From: Arthrobacter pityocampae
GTDB lineage: Bacteria; Actinomycetota; Actinomycetes; Actinomycetales; Micrococcaceae
Reading direction: 5' to 3'
Length of the DNA stretch: 64,000 nt
Assembly (NCBI RefSeq): GCF_002927275.1
Contig: NZ_PRKW01000001.1
Span: forward strand, 124,001 to 188,000
Part shown: one piece after another, positions 55,721-64,000 of the stretch
Layout: each line of letters opens with the position of its first letter
Numbering within the stretch: the stretch's first letter is position 1
Notes under the pieces: model-generated
The model's database searches: none
Seen by the model: only the letters and a program-made list of their open reading frames with translations
Told to the model about the DNA's origin: nothing
Translations under genes and position numbers: made by a program

Positions 55721-55819
55721 TCAGTATGCGACTCCGCTCTCGTGAGCCTGGCAGTCCTGACAGAAGAGGGTCTCGCAGACCTCTCCGCAACACTGGCACC
55801 GATGCTCTGTATAGCTCAT
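55721..55819 (-). CDS. 32-residue cysteine-rich microprotein
   Basis: Starting at ATG 55819 it reads MSYTEHRCQCCGEVCETLFC, then QDCQAHESGVAY and stop. Six of 32 residues are Cys, spaced C-x-C-C-x3-C-x4-C-x2-C, with His after: a likely zinc ribbon or knuckle. The hairpin terminator directly after the stop supports a real gene. No ribosome site is obvious before the ATG. It may be a member of a family of short zinc proteins left out of most annotations because of their length; no function is assigned. Confidence 0.55.
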   Translation of the reverse strand: MSYTEHRCQCCGEVCETLFCQDCQAHESGVAY

Positions 55820-55934
55820 GGGTCGACGGTAGCCGCCGGGCAGGGGCCCCACCCGAGAAGCCGCTACTCGACCTGATGTGCAGCCGGACAAGTAGTCGGG
55901 TGGGTTCGCGTCACCACCCTACGACTGCTGCCGG

Positions 55935-56159
55935 TCAGCGTTTCGTCAGGATCTCGATCAGCCGTTGGACCAGGACGATCGACACCAGCGACGCACCGAT
56001 CACGAAGAGCAGGGCAAGCCACAAGGCCGGCGGCCCGCCGTCGTCGTCGACGCCGAGCCCCAGTCTGCGGGCCGCGATGCACAGCGCCAGCATGCTCGCG
56101 CCCACCACGAGGATCGCCGTTCTCCGATTCCACTCCCGCCGTCCCAGCACGCCGTCCAC
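55935..56159 (-). CDS. small two-segment membrane protein
   Basis: A hypothetical protein of about 74 residues. A basic N-terminus (LGRREWNRRT) leads to membrane segment 1 (AILVVGASMLALCIAA), a charged loop (RRLGLGVDDDGG), segment 2 (ALWLALLFVIGASLVSIVLV), and a basic tail RLIEILTKR. Both ends would be cytoplasmic. The start is unclear: GTG at 56159 or at 56150, and TAGAGT just upstream could be a -10 box with a leaderless start at the second. The family is not recognised. It lies 135 bases downstream of the secreted Pro/Ala-rich protein. Confidence 0.6.
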   Translation of the reverse strand: MDGVLGRREWNRRTAILVVGASMLALCIAARRLGLGVDDDGGPPALWLALLFVIGASLVSIVLVQRLIEILTKR

Positions 56160-56294
56160 TCTAGCCTGAGGTCCGGCGGGTGTTCCTATCCCTGCGCCTC
56201 GGTCACGCCGGCCGGCGTGCTGCCGTCGAAAGGTCCCCTGGTGATCACCGATGCTGTCGATGGCACGGTGTGCCGCTGCGGGCACCCGACGGTC

Positions 56295-57053
56295 CTACTC
56301 CGCGGAAAGGGGCACCGGCTCTTCGAAGATGGGCTCGAGGAGCTCGGGTGAGATGCCGGGAGGCGTGGGCTCGTGGAACATCATCGACCCCGGCCGCAGG
56401 CAGGTACGCGGATCGTCGGGGTCGGCCCGCCAGGCACCCTCGTCCGTGACGGGACACTGAGGGTAGGACGGCGCGGGCGGGAACTCCGACGGACGATCGC
56501 CGCCCCGGGCGGCACCGTCAGGAAGCGGGCTCGGTACCGCCGGGTGAGGGGTCGCCGGGGCCTCGGCCGGTCCGCGCACGGCGGAGGGATCATCGTTCGG
56601 CGCGGGGACGGCAGGGGCGGTCGTCGGTAGGGCGGCCGACGCCGGGAGGGCTGGTGCACTCGTCGGCTCGGTGAGCGCAGGCACGCTCGTCGGCGCAGCC
56701 GGCGCAGGGACGGATGTCGCTGGGGCGAGCGAAGGAGCTGACATCGTCGCGTCGATCACAGGAGCGGTCATCGGCGCGGCAGGCGCAGGGATGTCCGTCG
56801 GCGCGGCGGGCGGTGCGGGAACAGCAGGAGCTGCGTCGGGTGCGTCAGGCACGGTGACCGATGTCGGCCGGGCGCCTACCCGAGCGACCGCCGGTGCCGC
56901 CGACGGCGAGGCCGCTGCCGGCGAGAGGGTCGCAGGAGCGGCGACCGCGACGGCGTCGTCCGTCCGGCCCTGCACCTCCAGGACCATGGGCGCCGCGACG
57001 AGTGCTGCGGCGGCTACGAAGACGATGAGAAGAGACCGAGTTGCGTGCTGCAT
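56295..57053 (-). CDS. secreted Pro/Ala-rich protein, unknown function
   Basis: A 252-residue protein with a clear signal peptide (MQHATRSLLIVFVAAAALVA). Residues about 35-190 are a low-complexity stretch dominated by Ala, Pro, Ser, Thr and Val. The last 50 residues are different: YPQCPVTDEGAWRADPDDPR, then TCLRPGSMM and GISPELLEPIFEEPVPL, with two Cys likely to form a disulfide. The length of the Pro/Ala region suggests a cell-wall-spanning linker that presents the small C-terminal domain outside. No anchoring motif (LPXTG) is present. The ATG at 57053 is used. The family is unknown. Confidence 0.7.
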   Translation of the reverse strand: MQHATRSLLIVFVAAAALVAAPMVLEVQGRTDDAVAVAAPATLSPAAASPSAAPAVARVGARPTSVTVPDAPDAAPAVPAPPAAPTDIPAPAAPMTAPVIDATMSAPSLAPATSVPAPAAPTSVPALTEPTSAPALPASAALPTTAPAVPAPNDDPSAVRGPAEAPATPHPAVPSPLPDGAARGGDRPSEFPPAPSYPQCPVTDEGAWRADPDDPRTCLRPGSMMFHEPTPPGISPELLEPIFEEPVPLSAE

Positions 57054-57171
57054 TGTTCCACCCTGCTCGAGAGACCTGATGGAACGACGCTACGGGCGTG
57101 CCCGCGCTGCCGACAGCGTGGGTACTACTCACACGCAGAGTTGACTACCTGCAAAGATCGCGGTGCACTAC

Positions 57172-58134
57172 CTAGTGCTGTGTGAGGTCCGGCAGCTCTC
57201 CGGCGAGGTAGGTGAGGGCCTCGGAGACGCCGACCTCGATCTTGAGCGAGGCGAACTCGTCACCGCGGGTCCACCCCCGGTTCACGATGACGACGGGCTT
57301 GCCGCCCTTCGCCGCATGCCGCACGAAGCGCAGTCCACTCATCACCGTCAGCGAGGACCCGGCGACCAGCAGCGCAGCGGCGTCGTCCACCATGGCGTAC
57401 GCGTCGGCCACCCGACTCTTGGGCACGTTCTCGCCGAAGTACACGAAGTCGGGCTTGAGCATCCCACCGCACACCGGGCAGGGGGCCATGAGGAAGTCGC
57501 CGGTGTCGTCGACGTCGGCGTCGGCGTCGGGGGCGATGTCCCCGGCGTCGGACTGCCGCTCGAGGTAGCCCGGGTTGAGGGCCTCGAGAATCTCCGCGAT
57601 CCGGGACCGGGCGAAGGACGAGGTGCACTGCAGGCACACCACGCGGTCGAACGTCCCGTGCAGGTCGATGACGTTGACGCTTCCGGCGGCGGAGTGGAGC
57701 CTGTCGACGTTCTGCGTGATGAGGCCGGACAGCAGGCCCCGCTGCTCCAGGCGCGCGACGGCGGCGTGCCCGGCATTGGGATCGGCCCGGCGCAGATGCC
57801 GCCAGCCCAGATGGTTCCTCGCCCAGTAGCGGCGGCGGAGGGCCTCGTCGCCGACGAACTGCTGGTAGGTCATCGGATTGCGGGGCACGGACTGCGGGCC
57901 CCGATAGTCGGGGATGCCGGAGTCGGTGCTGAGCCCCGCGGCGGTCAGCATCGCGAGGCGCAGGCCGCCGAGCAGGGCGACGGCCTCGTCGAGCAGGGCG
58001 CGCTCGGCCGGCTGCAGGGTCGAGACGACGGATGCGGGCGGCTCCCGGACGAAGCCGGTCAGCCCGAGCGCAGGGTTCGATTCCGGTCCGGGCAGGTCGT
58101 CGCGCACCCGCACGCCGCCACCCGGAGCGGTCAC
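57172..58134 (-). CDS. SIR2-family NAD-dependent deacylase
   Basis: A 320-residue sirtuin. The NAD site is LTAAGLSTDSGIPDYRG; the first residue of the usual GAG is Ala here. QNVDRLHSAAGS and DLHGTFDRVVCLQC follow, giving the catalytic His and the first zinc Cys pair, then CPVCGG as the second pair and VYFGENVP. An Asp-rich insert (DIAPDADADVDDTGD) lies between the zinc pairs. It would remove acyl groups from lysines using NAD. The GTG at 58134 overlaps the stop of the peroxiredoxin gene by 4 bases (GTGA). Confidence 0.92.
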   Translation of the reverse strand: MTAPGGGVRVRDDLPGPESNPALGLTGFVREPPASVVSTLQPAERALLDEAVALLGGLRLAMLTAAGLSTDSGIPDYRGPQSVPRNPMTYQQFVGDEALRRRYWARNHLGWRHLRRADPNAGHAAVARLEQRGLLSGLITQNVDRLHSAAGSVNVIDLHGTFDRVVCLQCTSSFARSRIAEILEALNPGYLERQSDAGDIAPDADADVDDTGDFLMAPCPVCGGMLKPDFVYFGENVPKSRVADAYAMVDDAAALLVAGSSLTVMSGLRFVRHAAKGGKPVVIVNRGWTRGDEFASLKIEVGVSEALTYLAGELPDLTQH

Positions 58135-58595
58135 AGGACCGCTTCCACCGAGCCCAGCGCCTGGGCGTAGTCGGAGATCGGCCGGCCCTGGCCGTGGGGG
58201 GAGGACACGACGGCGCGGACGACGCCCGCGCCGTCGAGCACGTAGCTGATGCGCTCCGCGTACCCCTGCTCCTCGTCGAACGCACCGTAGGCGCGCGTGA
58301 CCGAACCGTGCGGCCAGAAGTCGGCCAGCAGGTCGAAGGAGATGTCGTTCGCGTCCGCGAACGCCCGCAGCGTGTACTTGTGGTCCACCGAGACGGCCAC
58401 GAGGGTGACGCCCGCGGCGTCGAACAGCTCGAGATTGTCCCGGAGCTGCCCGAGTTCGTCGGTGCAGACCCGCGAGAACGCGAACGGGAAGAAGACGATG
58501 ACGGCTCCGCCGACCAGGGATGAGCGGGTGACGGTCTCGCCGAACTGGTTGGCCAGCGCGAATCCTGGGGCGACGGACCCGACGTCGAGCACCAT
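58131..58595 (-). CDS. AhpE-like 1-Cys peroxiredoxin
   Basis: A 154-residue peroxiredoxin. The peroxidatic Cys is C44 in FPFAFSRVCTDEL, and it is the only Cys in the protein, so recycling must use an external thiol (mycothiol/mycoredoxin in actinobacteria). Mycobacterium AhpE (Rv2238c) is of this kind and also lies near aceE. The ATG at 58595 is 3 bases after the DUF3052 stop, and the gene overlaps sir2, so DUF3052-ahpE-sir2 forms a tight unit. Confidence 0.93.
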   Translation of the reverse strand: MVLDVGSVAPGFALANQFGETVTRSSLVGGAVIVFFPFAFSRVCTDELGQLRDNLELFDAAGVTLVAVSVDHKYTLRAFADANDISFDLLADFWPHGSVTRAYGAFDEEQGYAERISYVLDGAGVVRAVVSSPHGQGRPISDYAQALGSVEAVL

Positions 58596-58598
58596 GTC

Positions 58599-59018
58599 CT
58601 ACTGCTTCCGGCGGTTGACGAGCCGGGTGGCAGCCCATTCCTTGGACACGCCGGCGGAGGACGTCGAGTGCAGTCCTGCCGTCGGAGCGGCTTCCTGGAT
58701 ATCGGCGGGTGGGACGTAGCCGGGCCGTCCCGACTTCGGCGTGAGCAACCACACGACCCCATTGCCGCCGAGGGAGGTCAGGGCGTCGACCAGGGCGTCC
58801 ACCAGATCGCCGTCACCGTTCCGCCACCAGAGCAGAACACCGTCGACGACCTCCTGGTCGTCCTCCGTGAGGAGTTCGGATCCGATGCCGTCCTCGAGGG
58901 TTTCGCGGAAGTCGAAGTCGACGTCGTCGTCGTACCCGAGTTCCTGGACAAGATCCCCCTGCTTGAAACCCAACTTGCCTGCCACGTCGACCACGGTGGC
59001 AGCCTCAGCCTCGCTCAC
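58599..59018 (-). CDS. DUF3052-family protein
   Basis: A 139-residue soluble protein of unknown function, conserved in actinobacteria next to aceE. The central part ELGYDDDVDFDFRETLEDGI is very acidic, followed by DGVLLWWRNGDGDLVDALVDA and the C-terminal KEWAATRLVNRRK. No catalytic motif is seen. The GTG at 59018 has GGAGGAG about 6 bases upstream. It is the first gene of the DUF3052-ahpE-sir2 unit, divergent from aceE. Confidence 0.88.
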   Translation of the reverse strand: MSEAEAATVVDVAGKLGFKQGDLVQELGYDDDVDFDFRETLEDGIGSELLTEDDQEVVDGVLLWWRNGDGDLVDALVDALTSLGGNGVVWLLTPKSGRPGYVPPADIQEAAPTAGLHSTSSAGVSKEWAATRLVNRRKQ

Positions 59019-59367
59019 TTGTCTCCTCCTGGAAGAACCGGACTGTCGCCCGACGGATCCTGCTATAGATGTACATGGCTACCAGCCAACACCTTTCTGC
59101 GCCCAGCATCAAGCCAGCGGCGCGGATTTCGGGTAACGGCGTCGACGCGCGTGCCCGGATCCCCCGGAGGGACGGGCCCCGCGCATGCCCTCGGCATAAT
59201 CTGCCCTACTGCCCCGGTCCCGCTACGCATAGGACCCACGGCGGCGATAGAGTGAAACGACTATGGCCCTGGTGCATACGCCGGGCATGCATCTCTGCGC
59301 GGGCCCACGAGCCGTGCGCAGGCACTAAGCGACACAGACATCATCTGTGGAAGTGGAGAGACATCAC
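59019..59367. promoter_or_regulatory. 349-bp divergent region between DUF3052 and aceE
   Basis: No gene seen. TAGAGT (59248-59253) about 115 bases before aceE is a possible -10 box. The region should hold promoters for both directions; no clear operator repeat was found. Confidence 0.4.
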
Positions 59368-62121
59368 GTGGCTGCAGAACAAGGTACGGCGGACATCCTG
59401 AGCGGTCTGACCGTCGGCAAGCCCGACGGGGATCCCGAGGAGACGGCCGAGTGGATCGAATCCCTCGACGAACTGATCCGTGTCCAGGGCACCGAGCGCG
59501 CGCAGTACATCATGCGTTCGCTCCTCCAGCGGGCCGGCGCCCAGTCGGTGGGCGTGCCGATGGTCACGACGACCGACTACGTCAACACCATCCCCGCGGA
59601 TCAGGAAGCGGAGTTCCCCGGCGACGAGGAGATCGAGCGCAAGTACCGTGCCTGGCTGCGCTGGAACGCCGCCGTCATGGTGCACCGGGCGCAGCGCCCG
59701 GAGATCGGCGTCGGCGGCCACATCTCCACCTACGCGGGAGCGGCGACCCTCTACGAGGTCGGCTTCAACCACTTCTTCCGGGGCAAGGACCACCCGGGCG
59801 GCGGCGACCAGGTCTTCTTCCAGGGACACGCCTCCCCCGGCATGTACGCCCGCGCCTACCTCGAGGGCCGCCTCACGGAGGAGGACCTCAACGGGTTCCG
59901 CCAGGAGAAGTCGAAGGAGGGCCACGCCCTCTCCTCCTACCCGCACCCCCGCCTCATGCCGGACTTCTGGGAATTCCCGACCGTGTCGATGGGCATCGGC
60001 CCCATGAACGCCATCTACCAGGCGCAGTCGAACCGCTATCTGCACAACCGCGGCCTGAAGGACACCTCCGACCAGCAGGTCTGGGCCTTCCTCGGCGACG
60101 GCGAGATGGACGAGCCGGAGTCGCGCGGCCTGCTGCAGCTCGCGGCGAACGAGAACCTCGACAACCTGAACTTCGTCATCAACTGCAACCTGCAGCGCCT
60201 GGACGGACCGGTGCGCGGCAACGGCAAGATCATGCAGGAACTCGAGGCGTTCTTCCGTGGTGCCGGCTGGAACGTCATCAAGGTGGTCTGGGGACGCGAG
60301 TGGGACTCGCTCCTCGCCAAGGACCACGAGGGCGCGCTGGTCGACATCATGAACCAGACGCCAGACGGCGACTACCAGACCTATAAGGCCGAGTCCGGCG
60401 GGTTCGTCCGTGACCACTTCTTCGGGAAGTCGCCCGAGACGAAGGCGATGGTCGAGGACCTCACCGACGCCGAGATCTGGAACCTCAAGCGCGGCGGTCA
60501 CGACTACCGCAAGGTGTACGCGGCGTACAAGGCCGCCACCGAGTTCAAGGGCAAGCCCACGGTCATCCTCGCGAAGACGGTCAAGGGCTACGGCCTGGGC
60601 CCGCACTTCGAGGGCCGCAACGCGACCCATCAGATGAAGAAGCTCACCAACGGCGATCTGAAGGCGTTCCGCGACCACCTGCGGATCCCCATCACCGACG
60701 AGCAGATCGACGACGACCTCTACAACGCCCCGTACTACCACCCGGGCGCCGATGCCCCGGAGATCCAGTACATGCTCGAGCGCCGGCGCGAGCTCGGCGG
60801 CTACGTCCCGGAGCGCCGGACCAAGCACGCGGAGATCGTGCTGCCCGACGAGAAGGCGTATGCGACGGCGAAGAAGGGCTCCGGGAAGCAGATGGCCGCC
60901 ACCACCATGGCGTTCGTGCGCATCCTGAAGGACCTCATGCGCGACAAGGAGTTCGGCAAGCGCATCACGCCGATCATCCCCGACGAGGCCCGCACCTTCG
61001 GCATGGACTCGTTCTTCCCGACGGCGAAGATCTACAACCCCAAGGGCCAGAACTACCTGTCCGTGGACCGTGACCTCGTCCTCGCCTACAAGGAGTCCAT
61101 CGAGGGCCAGATCCTCCACGCCGGCATCAACGAGGCGGGATCCATGGCGGCCTTCACGGCTGCCGGCACCGCCTACGCCACCCAGGGCGAGCCGCTGATC
61201 CCGATCTACGTCTTCTACTCCATGTTCGGCTTCCAGCGCACCGGCGACTCCATCTGGGCGGCAGCCGACCAGATGGCGCGGGGGTTCATCATCGGGGCCA
61301 CGGCCGGCCGCACCACGCTGACCGGTGAGGGCCTGCAGCACGCCGACGGCCACTCGCCGATCCTCGCCTCCACGAACCCCGCCGTCATCACGTACGACCC
61401 GGCGTTCGGCTACGAGATCGGGCACATCGTCCGCGACGGCCTCGAGCGGATGTACGGGGACATCGGCGACAAGCCGGAGTCCTTCCGCAACGTCATGTAC
61501 TACATCACGGTGTACAACGAGCCGTTCCAGCAGCCGGCCGAGCCGGAGGAACTGGACGTCGAGGGCCTGCTCAAGGGCATCTACCTCCTGAAGCCCGCGA
61601 AGGTCGACGGACCGAGGACCCAGCTCCTCGCCTCCGGCGTCGCCGTGCCGTGGGCCCTCGAGGCGCAGCAGATCCTCGCCGACGACTGGGGCGTCTCGGC
61701 GGACGTGTGGTCCGTGACCTCGTGGAACGAACTGCGCCGCGACGGCCTCGACGCGGAGGAGGAAGCCTTCCTCAACCCCGGCGCCGACGCCCGCAAGCCG
61801 TTCATCACGCAGCAGCTCGAAGGGGCTACGGGTCCGATCGTCGCGGTGTCCGACTTCATGAAGGCGGTCCCGGACCAGATCCGTCAGTTCCTGCCGAACG
61901 AGTTCGCGACCCTCGGAGCCGACGGCTTCGGCTTCTCGGACACCCGTGCGGCCGCACGCCGGTACTTCAAGATCGACAGCCACTCCGTCGTCGTCCGCGC
62001 GCTCGAGATGCTCGCCCGCCGCGGCGAGGTCGACGCGAACGCGCCGAAGGAAGCCATCGAGAAGTACCGTCTGCTCGACGTGAATGCCGGCACCACCGGC
62101 AACACGGGCGGCGACGCGTAG
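59368..62121 (+). CDS. aceE: pyruvate dehydrogenase E1 component, homodimeric
   Basis: A 917-residue thiamine-diphosphate enzyme that decarboxylates pyruvate and acetylates the lipoyl groups of E2. The ThDP motif is [12 protein letters not shown] followed about 30 residues later by [25 protein letters not shown] near the N-terminus and [11 protein letters not shown]-like [19 protein letters not shown] are the family blocks. The start is GTG at 59368, with GGAGAGA 8 bases upstream; the mature start [13 protein letters not shown] fits relatives. The E2 and E3 genes are not adjacent, as usual in actinobacteria. A terminator follows. Confidence 0.97.
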   Translation: MAAEQGTADILSGLTVGKPDGDPEETAEWIESLDELIRVQGTERAQYIMRSLLQRAGAQSVGVPMVTTTDYVNTIPADQEAEFPGDEEIERKYRAWLRWNAAVMVHRAQRPEIGVGGHISTYAGAATLYEVGFNHFFRGKDHPGGGDQVFFQGHASPGMYARAYLEGRLTEEDLNGFRQEKSKEGHALSSYPHPRLMPDFWEFPTVSMGIGPMNAIYQAQSNRYLHNRGLKDTSDQQVWAFLGDGEMDEPESRGLLQLAANENLDNLNFVINCNLQRLDGPVRGNGKIMQELEAFFRGAGWNVIKVVWGREWDSLLAKDHEGALVDIMNQTPDGDYQTYKAESGGFVRDHFFGKSPETKAMVEDLTDAEIWNLKRGGHDYRKVYAAYKAATEFKGKPTVILAKTVKGYGLGPHFEGRNATHQMKKLTNGDLKAFRDHLRIPITDEQIDDDLYNAPYYHPGADAPEIQYMLERRRELGGYVPERRTKHAEIVLPDEKAYATAKKGSGKQMAATTMAFVRILKDLMRDKEFGKRITPIIPDEARTFGMDSFFPTAKIYNPKGQNYLSVDRDLVLAYKESIEGQILHAGINEAGSMAAFTAAGTAYATQGEPLIPIYVFYSMFGFQRTGDSIWAAADQMARGFIIGATAGRTTLTGEGLQHADGHSPILASTNPAVITYDPAFGYEIGHIVRDGLERMYGDIGDKPESFRNVMYYITVYNEPFQQPAEPEELDVEGLLKGIYLLKPAKVDGPRTQLLASGVAVPWALEAQQILADDWGVSADVWSVTSWNELRRDGLDAEEEAFLNPGADARKPFITQQLEGATGPIVAVSDFMKAVPDQIRQFLPNEFATLGADGFGFSDTRAAARRYFKIDSHSVVVRALEMLARRGEVDANAPKEAIEKYRLLDVNAGTTGNTGGDA

Positions 62122-62140
62122 GTCCGGTTCGTCCTCAGGG

Positions 62141-62180
62141 GGCGACGGCGGGAACAGCATCCCCTGTTCCCGCCGTCGCC
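62141..62180 (+). terminator. intrinsic terminator after aceE
   Basis: A 17-bp perfect stem starting GGCGACGGCGGG with a 6-base loop, followed by TTCCTTTTGT, 20 bases after the aceE stop. Confidence 0.9.
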
Positions 62181-62240
62181 TTCCTTTTGTAGCCTTCACA
62201 CAAATGGAGGGCGTCCGGCCGGAGACCGTATGCTCGGAGG

Positions 62241-63554
62241 ATGCCGCAGCCCGACGACGTCCCCGCCAGCGCTCCCGTCCCGGGCGGGGCGACGAACGCG
62301 GGCGCCGCTCCCCCGGATCCGGCGACCGTCGAGAAGCTGCGCGCCACCATGGGTTCGCTGTCCACCGCGACGCTCCGGCAGCTCGACGCCGACCTGCCGT
62401 GGTACCGCGGGCTGCGGCCCGACGAACGGTCCGCGCTCGGCGTGGTGGCGCAGAAGGGTATCGCGTCCTTCGTCAACTGGTACCAGAAACCCGTCTCGCC
62501 GGCCTGGGTCCTCAGCGACGTGTTCGGCACGGCACCCACGGAACTCACCCGCTCCATCAGCCTCCAGAAGGCCCTGCAGCTCATCCGCGTGGTGGTGCAG
62601 GTCGTCGAGGACCGCGTGCCGTTCCTCGCGCCCGCGGCCGACCAGGGGCCCCTGCGCGAGGCCGTCCTCCGCTATTCGCGGGAGGTCGCCTTCGCCGCAG
62701 CCGACGTCTACGCCCGGGCCGCCGAGACCCGCGGCTCCTGGGACACCCGGCTCGAGGCACTCGTGGTGGACGCGATCCTGCGGGGCGAGAGCTCGGACGC
62801 GCTGCGCTCCCGGATCGCCGCCGTGGGCTGGACCTCCCAGGCGCGGATCACCGTGATGGTCGGCAGCGCCCCGCAGGAACCCAACGCAGGCTTCCTCAAC
62901 GAGCTGCGCCGTGTCACCGGGCGCCTGGCCGAGGACGTCCTCGTAGGGATCCAGGGTGAGCGGCTCATCCTCGTGCTGGGCGGCGTGCAGGATCCGGCCA
63001 AGGCCTACCCGAGGATCAGCGAGCTCTTCGGCGACGGCGCCGTCGTCTTCGGTCCCGACGCGGAATCGCTCGTCGCCGCCAGCAGCTCCGCCCAGGCGGC
63101 CTTCGCGGGGCTGACGGCCGCCCGCGCCTGGCCGGGGGCGCCCCGCCCCGTCTCCTCGGAGGACCTGTGGCCCGAACGCGTGATGTCCGGCGACGACACC
63201 GCGCGCCGCTCCCTCGTCCGGACCATCTACCGCCCGCTCCTGGCGGCCTCCAACGGGCTCGAACAGACCCTGTCCGCCTACCTCAGCCTCGGGCACTCGC
63301 TCGAGGCCACCGCGCGGGCCCTCTTCGTGCACGCGAACACCGTCCGGTACCGGCTCCGCCGCGTCTGCGACGTGACCGGCTGGGATCCGCTGGTCCCCCG
63401 CGAGGCGTACGTCCTCCAGACGGCGCTGGTCGTCGGCCGCCTCGCACCAGCGCAGACCACCGCCGGGCCCGGCGGAGCGGCGCCCGGGACCGTCCGCGCA
63501 GCACGCGCCGACCAGAGCGCGACGACGACCCTCGGCCGCGCCGTGTCCTTGTAG
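62241..63554 (+). CDS. fasR: PucR-type regulator of fatty-acid synthesis (FasR/MabR-like)
   Basis: A 437-residue regulator. An N-terminal helical domain (residues about 20-130) precedes a GGDEF-like linker domain, and the C-terminal HTH reads YLSLGHSLEATARALFVHANTVRYRLRRV, the PucR signature. In Streptomyces FasR and Mycobacterium MabR this protein lies directly upstream of fabD and controls the fab operon; the same order here (fabD starts 78 bases downstream) supports the name. The ATG at 62241 has GGAGG immediately adjacent, too close for normal use, while TATGCT (62229-62234) suggests a leaderless message. Confidence 0.92.
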   Translation: MPQPDDVPASAPVPGGATNAGAAPPDPATVEKLRATMGSLSTATLRQLDADLPWYRGLRPDERSALGVVAQKGIASFVNWYQKPVSPAWVLSDVFGTAPTELTRSISLQKALQLIRVVVQVVEDRVPFLAPAADQGPLREAVLRYSREVAFAAADVYARAAETRGSWDTRLEALVVDAILRGESSDALRSRIAAVGWTSQARITVMVGSAPQEPNAGFLNELRRVTGRLAEDVLVGIQGERLILVLGGVQDPAKAYPRISELFGDGAVVFGPDAESLVAASSSAQAAFAGLTAARAWPGAPRPVSSEDLWPERVMSGDDTARRSLVRTIYRPLLAASNGLEQTLSAYLSLGHSLEATARALFVHANTVRYRLRRVCDVTGWDPLVPREAYVLQTALVVGRLAPAQTTAGPGGAAPGTVRAARADQSATTTLGRAVSL

Positions 63555-63632
63555 ACTTCCTACAACGACGCTCAGCCAGCTTGGTTCAGCCGAACACCCG
63601 ATATTGCCCCACCGATTTGGAAAGCTGGAACA

Positions 63633-64000
63633 GTGCTCGCAATCGCCTGCCCCGGACAGGGCTCACAGACACCCGGCTTCCTGAGCCCCTGGCTCGAACT
63701 CCCGGGAGTGCGGGACCACCTGGAGCAACTCAGCGACCGCGCGGGCACCGACCTCGTGCGGCACGGTACCGTCTCCGACGAGGAGACCATCAAGGACACC
63801 GCCGTCGCCCAGCCGCTGATCGTCGCGGCCGGCCTCGTGACCGCGCGCCTGATCCTCCAGGATCACCTCCTCACCGCCGCGACCGTCATCGCGGGGCACT
63901 CCGTCGGTGAACTGACCGCGTCCGCCGTCGCGGGGGCACTCAGCGAGGACGACGCCGTCGCCTTCGTCCGCGTCAGGGCCAATGCCATGGCCGAGGCCGC
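63633..64000 (+). CDS. fabD: malonyl-CoA:ACP transacylase, N-terminal fragment
   Basis: The first 122 codons of FabD; the rest lies beyond the right edge. It moves malonyl from CoA to acyl carrier protein. The start MLAIACPGQGSQTPGFL contains the conserved GQGSQ, and the nucleophilic Ser is in IAGHSVGELTA. The GTG at 63633 follows TGGAACA. It is preceded by the fasR-like gene. In relatives fabH, acpP and fabF follow. Confidence 0.95.
   Translation, partial: MLAIACPGQGSQTPGFLSPWLELPGVRDHLEQLSDRAGTDLVRHGTVSDEETIKDTAVAQPLIVAAGLVTARLILQDHLLTAATVIAGHSVGELTASAVAGALSEDDAVAFVRVRANAMAEA

Noticed and set aside
59341-62199. Open frame of 952 codons on the minus strand
   Set aside because: Exact antisense shadow of aceE, with Asp/Val/Leu-rich low-information sequence.

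Overview
The window is high-GC DNA, by eye close to 70% G+C, with GTG and TTG starts and several promoter -10 boxes only 6-8 bases before the start codon, suggesting leaderless mRNAs. Gene content points to an actinobacterium, most likely Micrococcaceae (Arthrobacter-like): a translational T-box before a long ileS, clpP1P2 with a ClgR-type box, mycothiol-type redox enzymes, homodimeric aceE next to a FasR/MabR-like regulator and fabD, RpiB of the GSGNG type, and a trigger factor with a long Ala/Lys tail. The genus is inferred from content and order, not from a marker comparison.

Layout. 1-6200 (minus): partial aldo/keto reductase, ndk, DUF4233, folC and ileS behind a T-box. 6275-9317: cytochrome P450 convergent with a lipid kinase/SDR pair. 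9415-17061: an arsenic-resistance island. The minus arm is arsC-arsT(trxB)-arsO, the plus arm arsR-arsC2-arsB, and a MerR regulator diverges from a SulP transporter beside them. 17143-22152: valS, a DsbA-family protein, and a long GapB-type GAPDH. 22209-26832 (minus): clpX, clpP1P2 and tig, then tRNA-Pro and tRNA-Gly. 27197-35436: Fpg/Nei glycosylase, rpiB, pepN, OsmC, MscS, truncated globin, a 15-bp tandem repeat and three acyl-CoA or unknown genes. 35521-43779: ABC-F protein, lipoprotein, SSB, tRNA-Arg, mannosyltransferase, orn, tRNA-His, acyl-CoA dehydrogenase and def. 43805-55160: MFS exporter, a poorly explained 520-bp gap, RNase P RNA, yaaA, an RNase H-VOC fusion, coiled-coil protein, Nif3, msrA, cysK-cysE, gnd, rlmN and tRNA-Val. 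55160-57053 is a small accessory stretch of micro-ORFs and short proteins. 57172-64000: sir2-ahpE-DUF3052 divergent from aceE, then the fasR-like regulator and the start of fabD.

Most genes are housekeeping and group into clear units: translation and folate (ileS-folC), proteolysis and folding (clpX, clpP1P2, tig), cysteine synthesis (cysK-cysE), and acetyl-CoA to fatty acids (aceE, fasR, fabD). The ars island works as reduction (two dissimilar ArsC proteins with a thioredoxin reductase), efflux (ArsB) and an FAD enzyme with a duplicated cysteine tail.

Least explained are the two cysteine-rich microproteins at 55246-55819, the gap beside rnpB with a strong promoter and a 52-codon ORF, the RNase H-VOC fusion, the single-cysteine ArsC-like protein with a CX5K loop, and the 15-bp array filling a convergent intergenic space. 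No CRISPR array, insertion sequence or prophage was seen.
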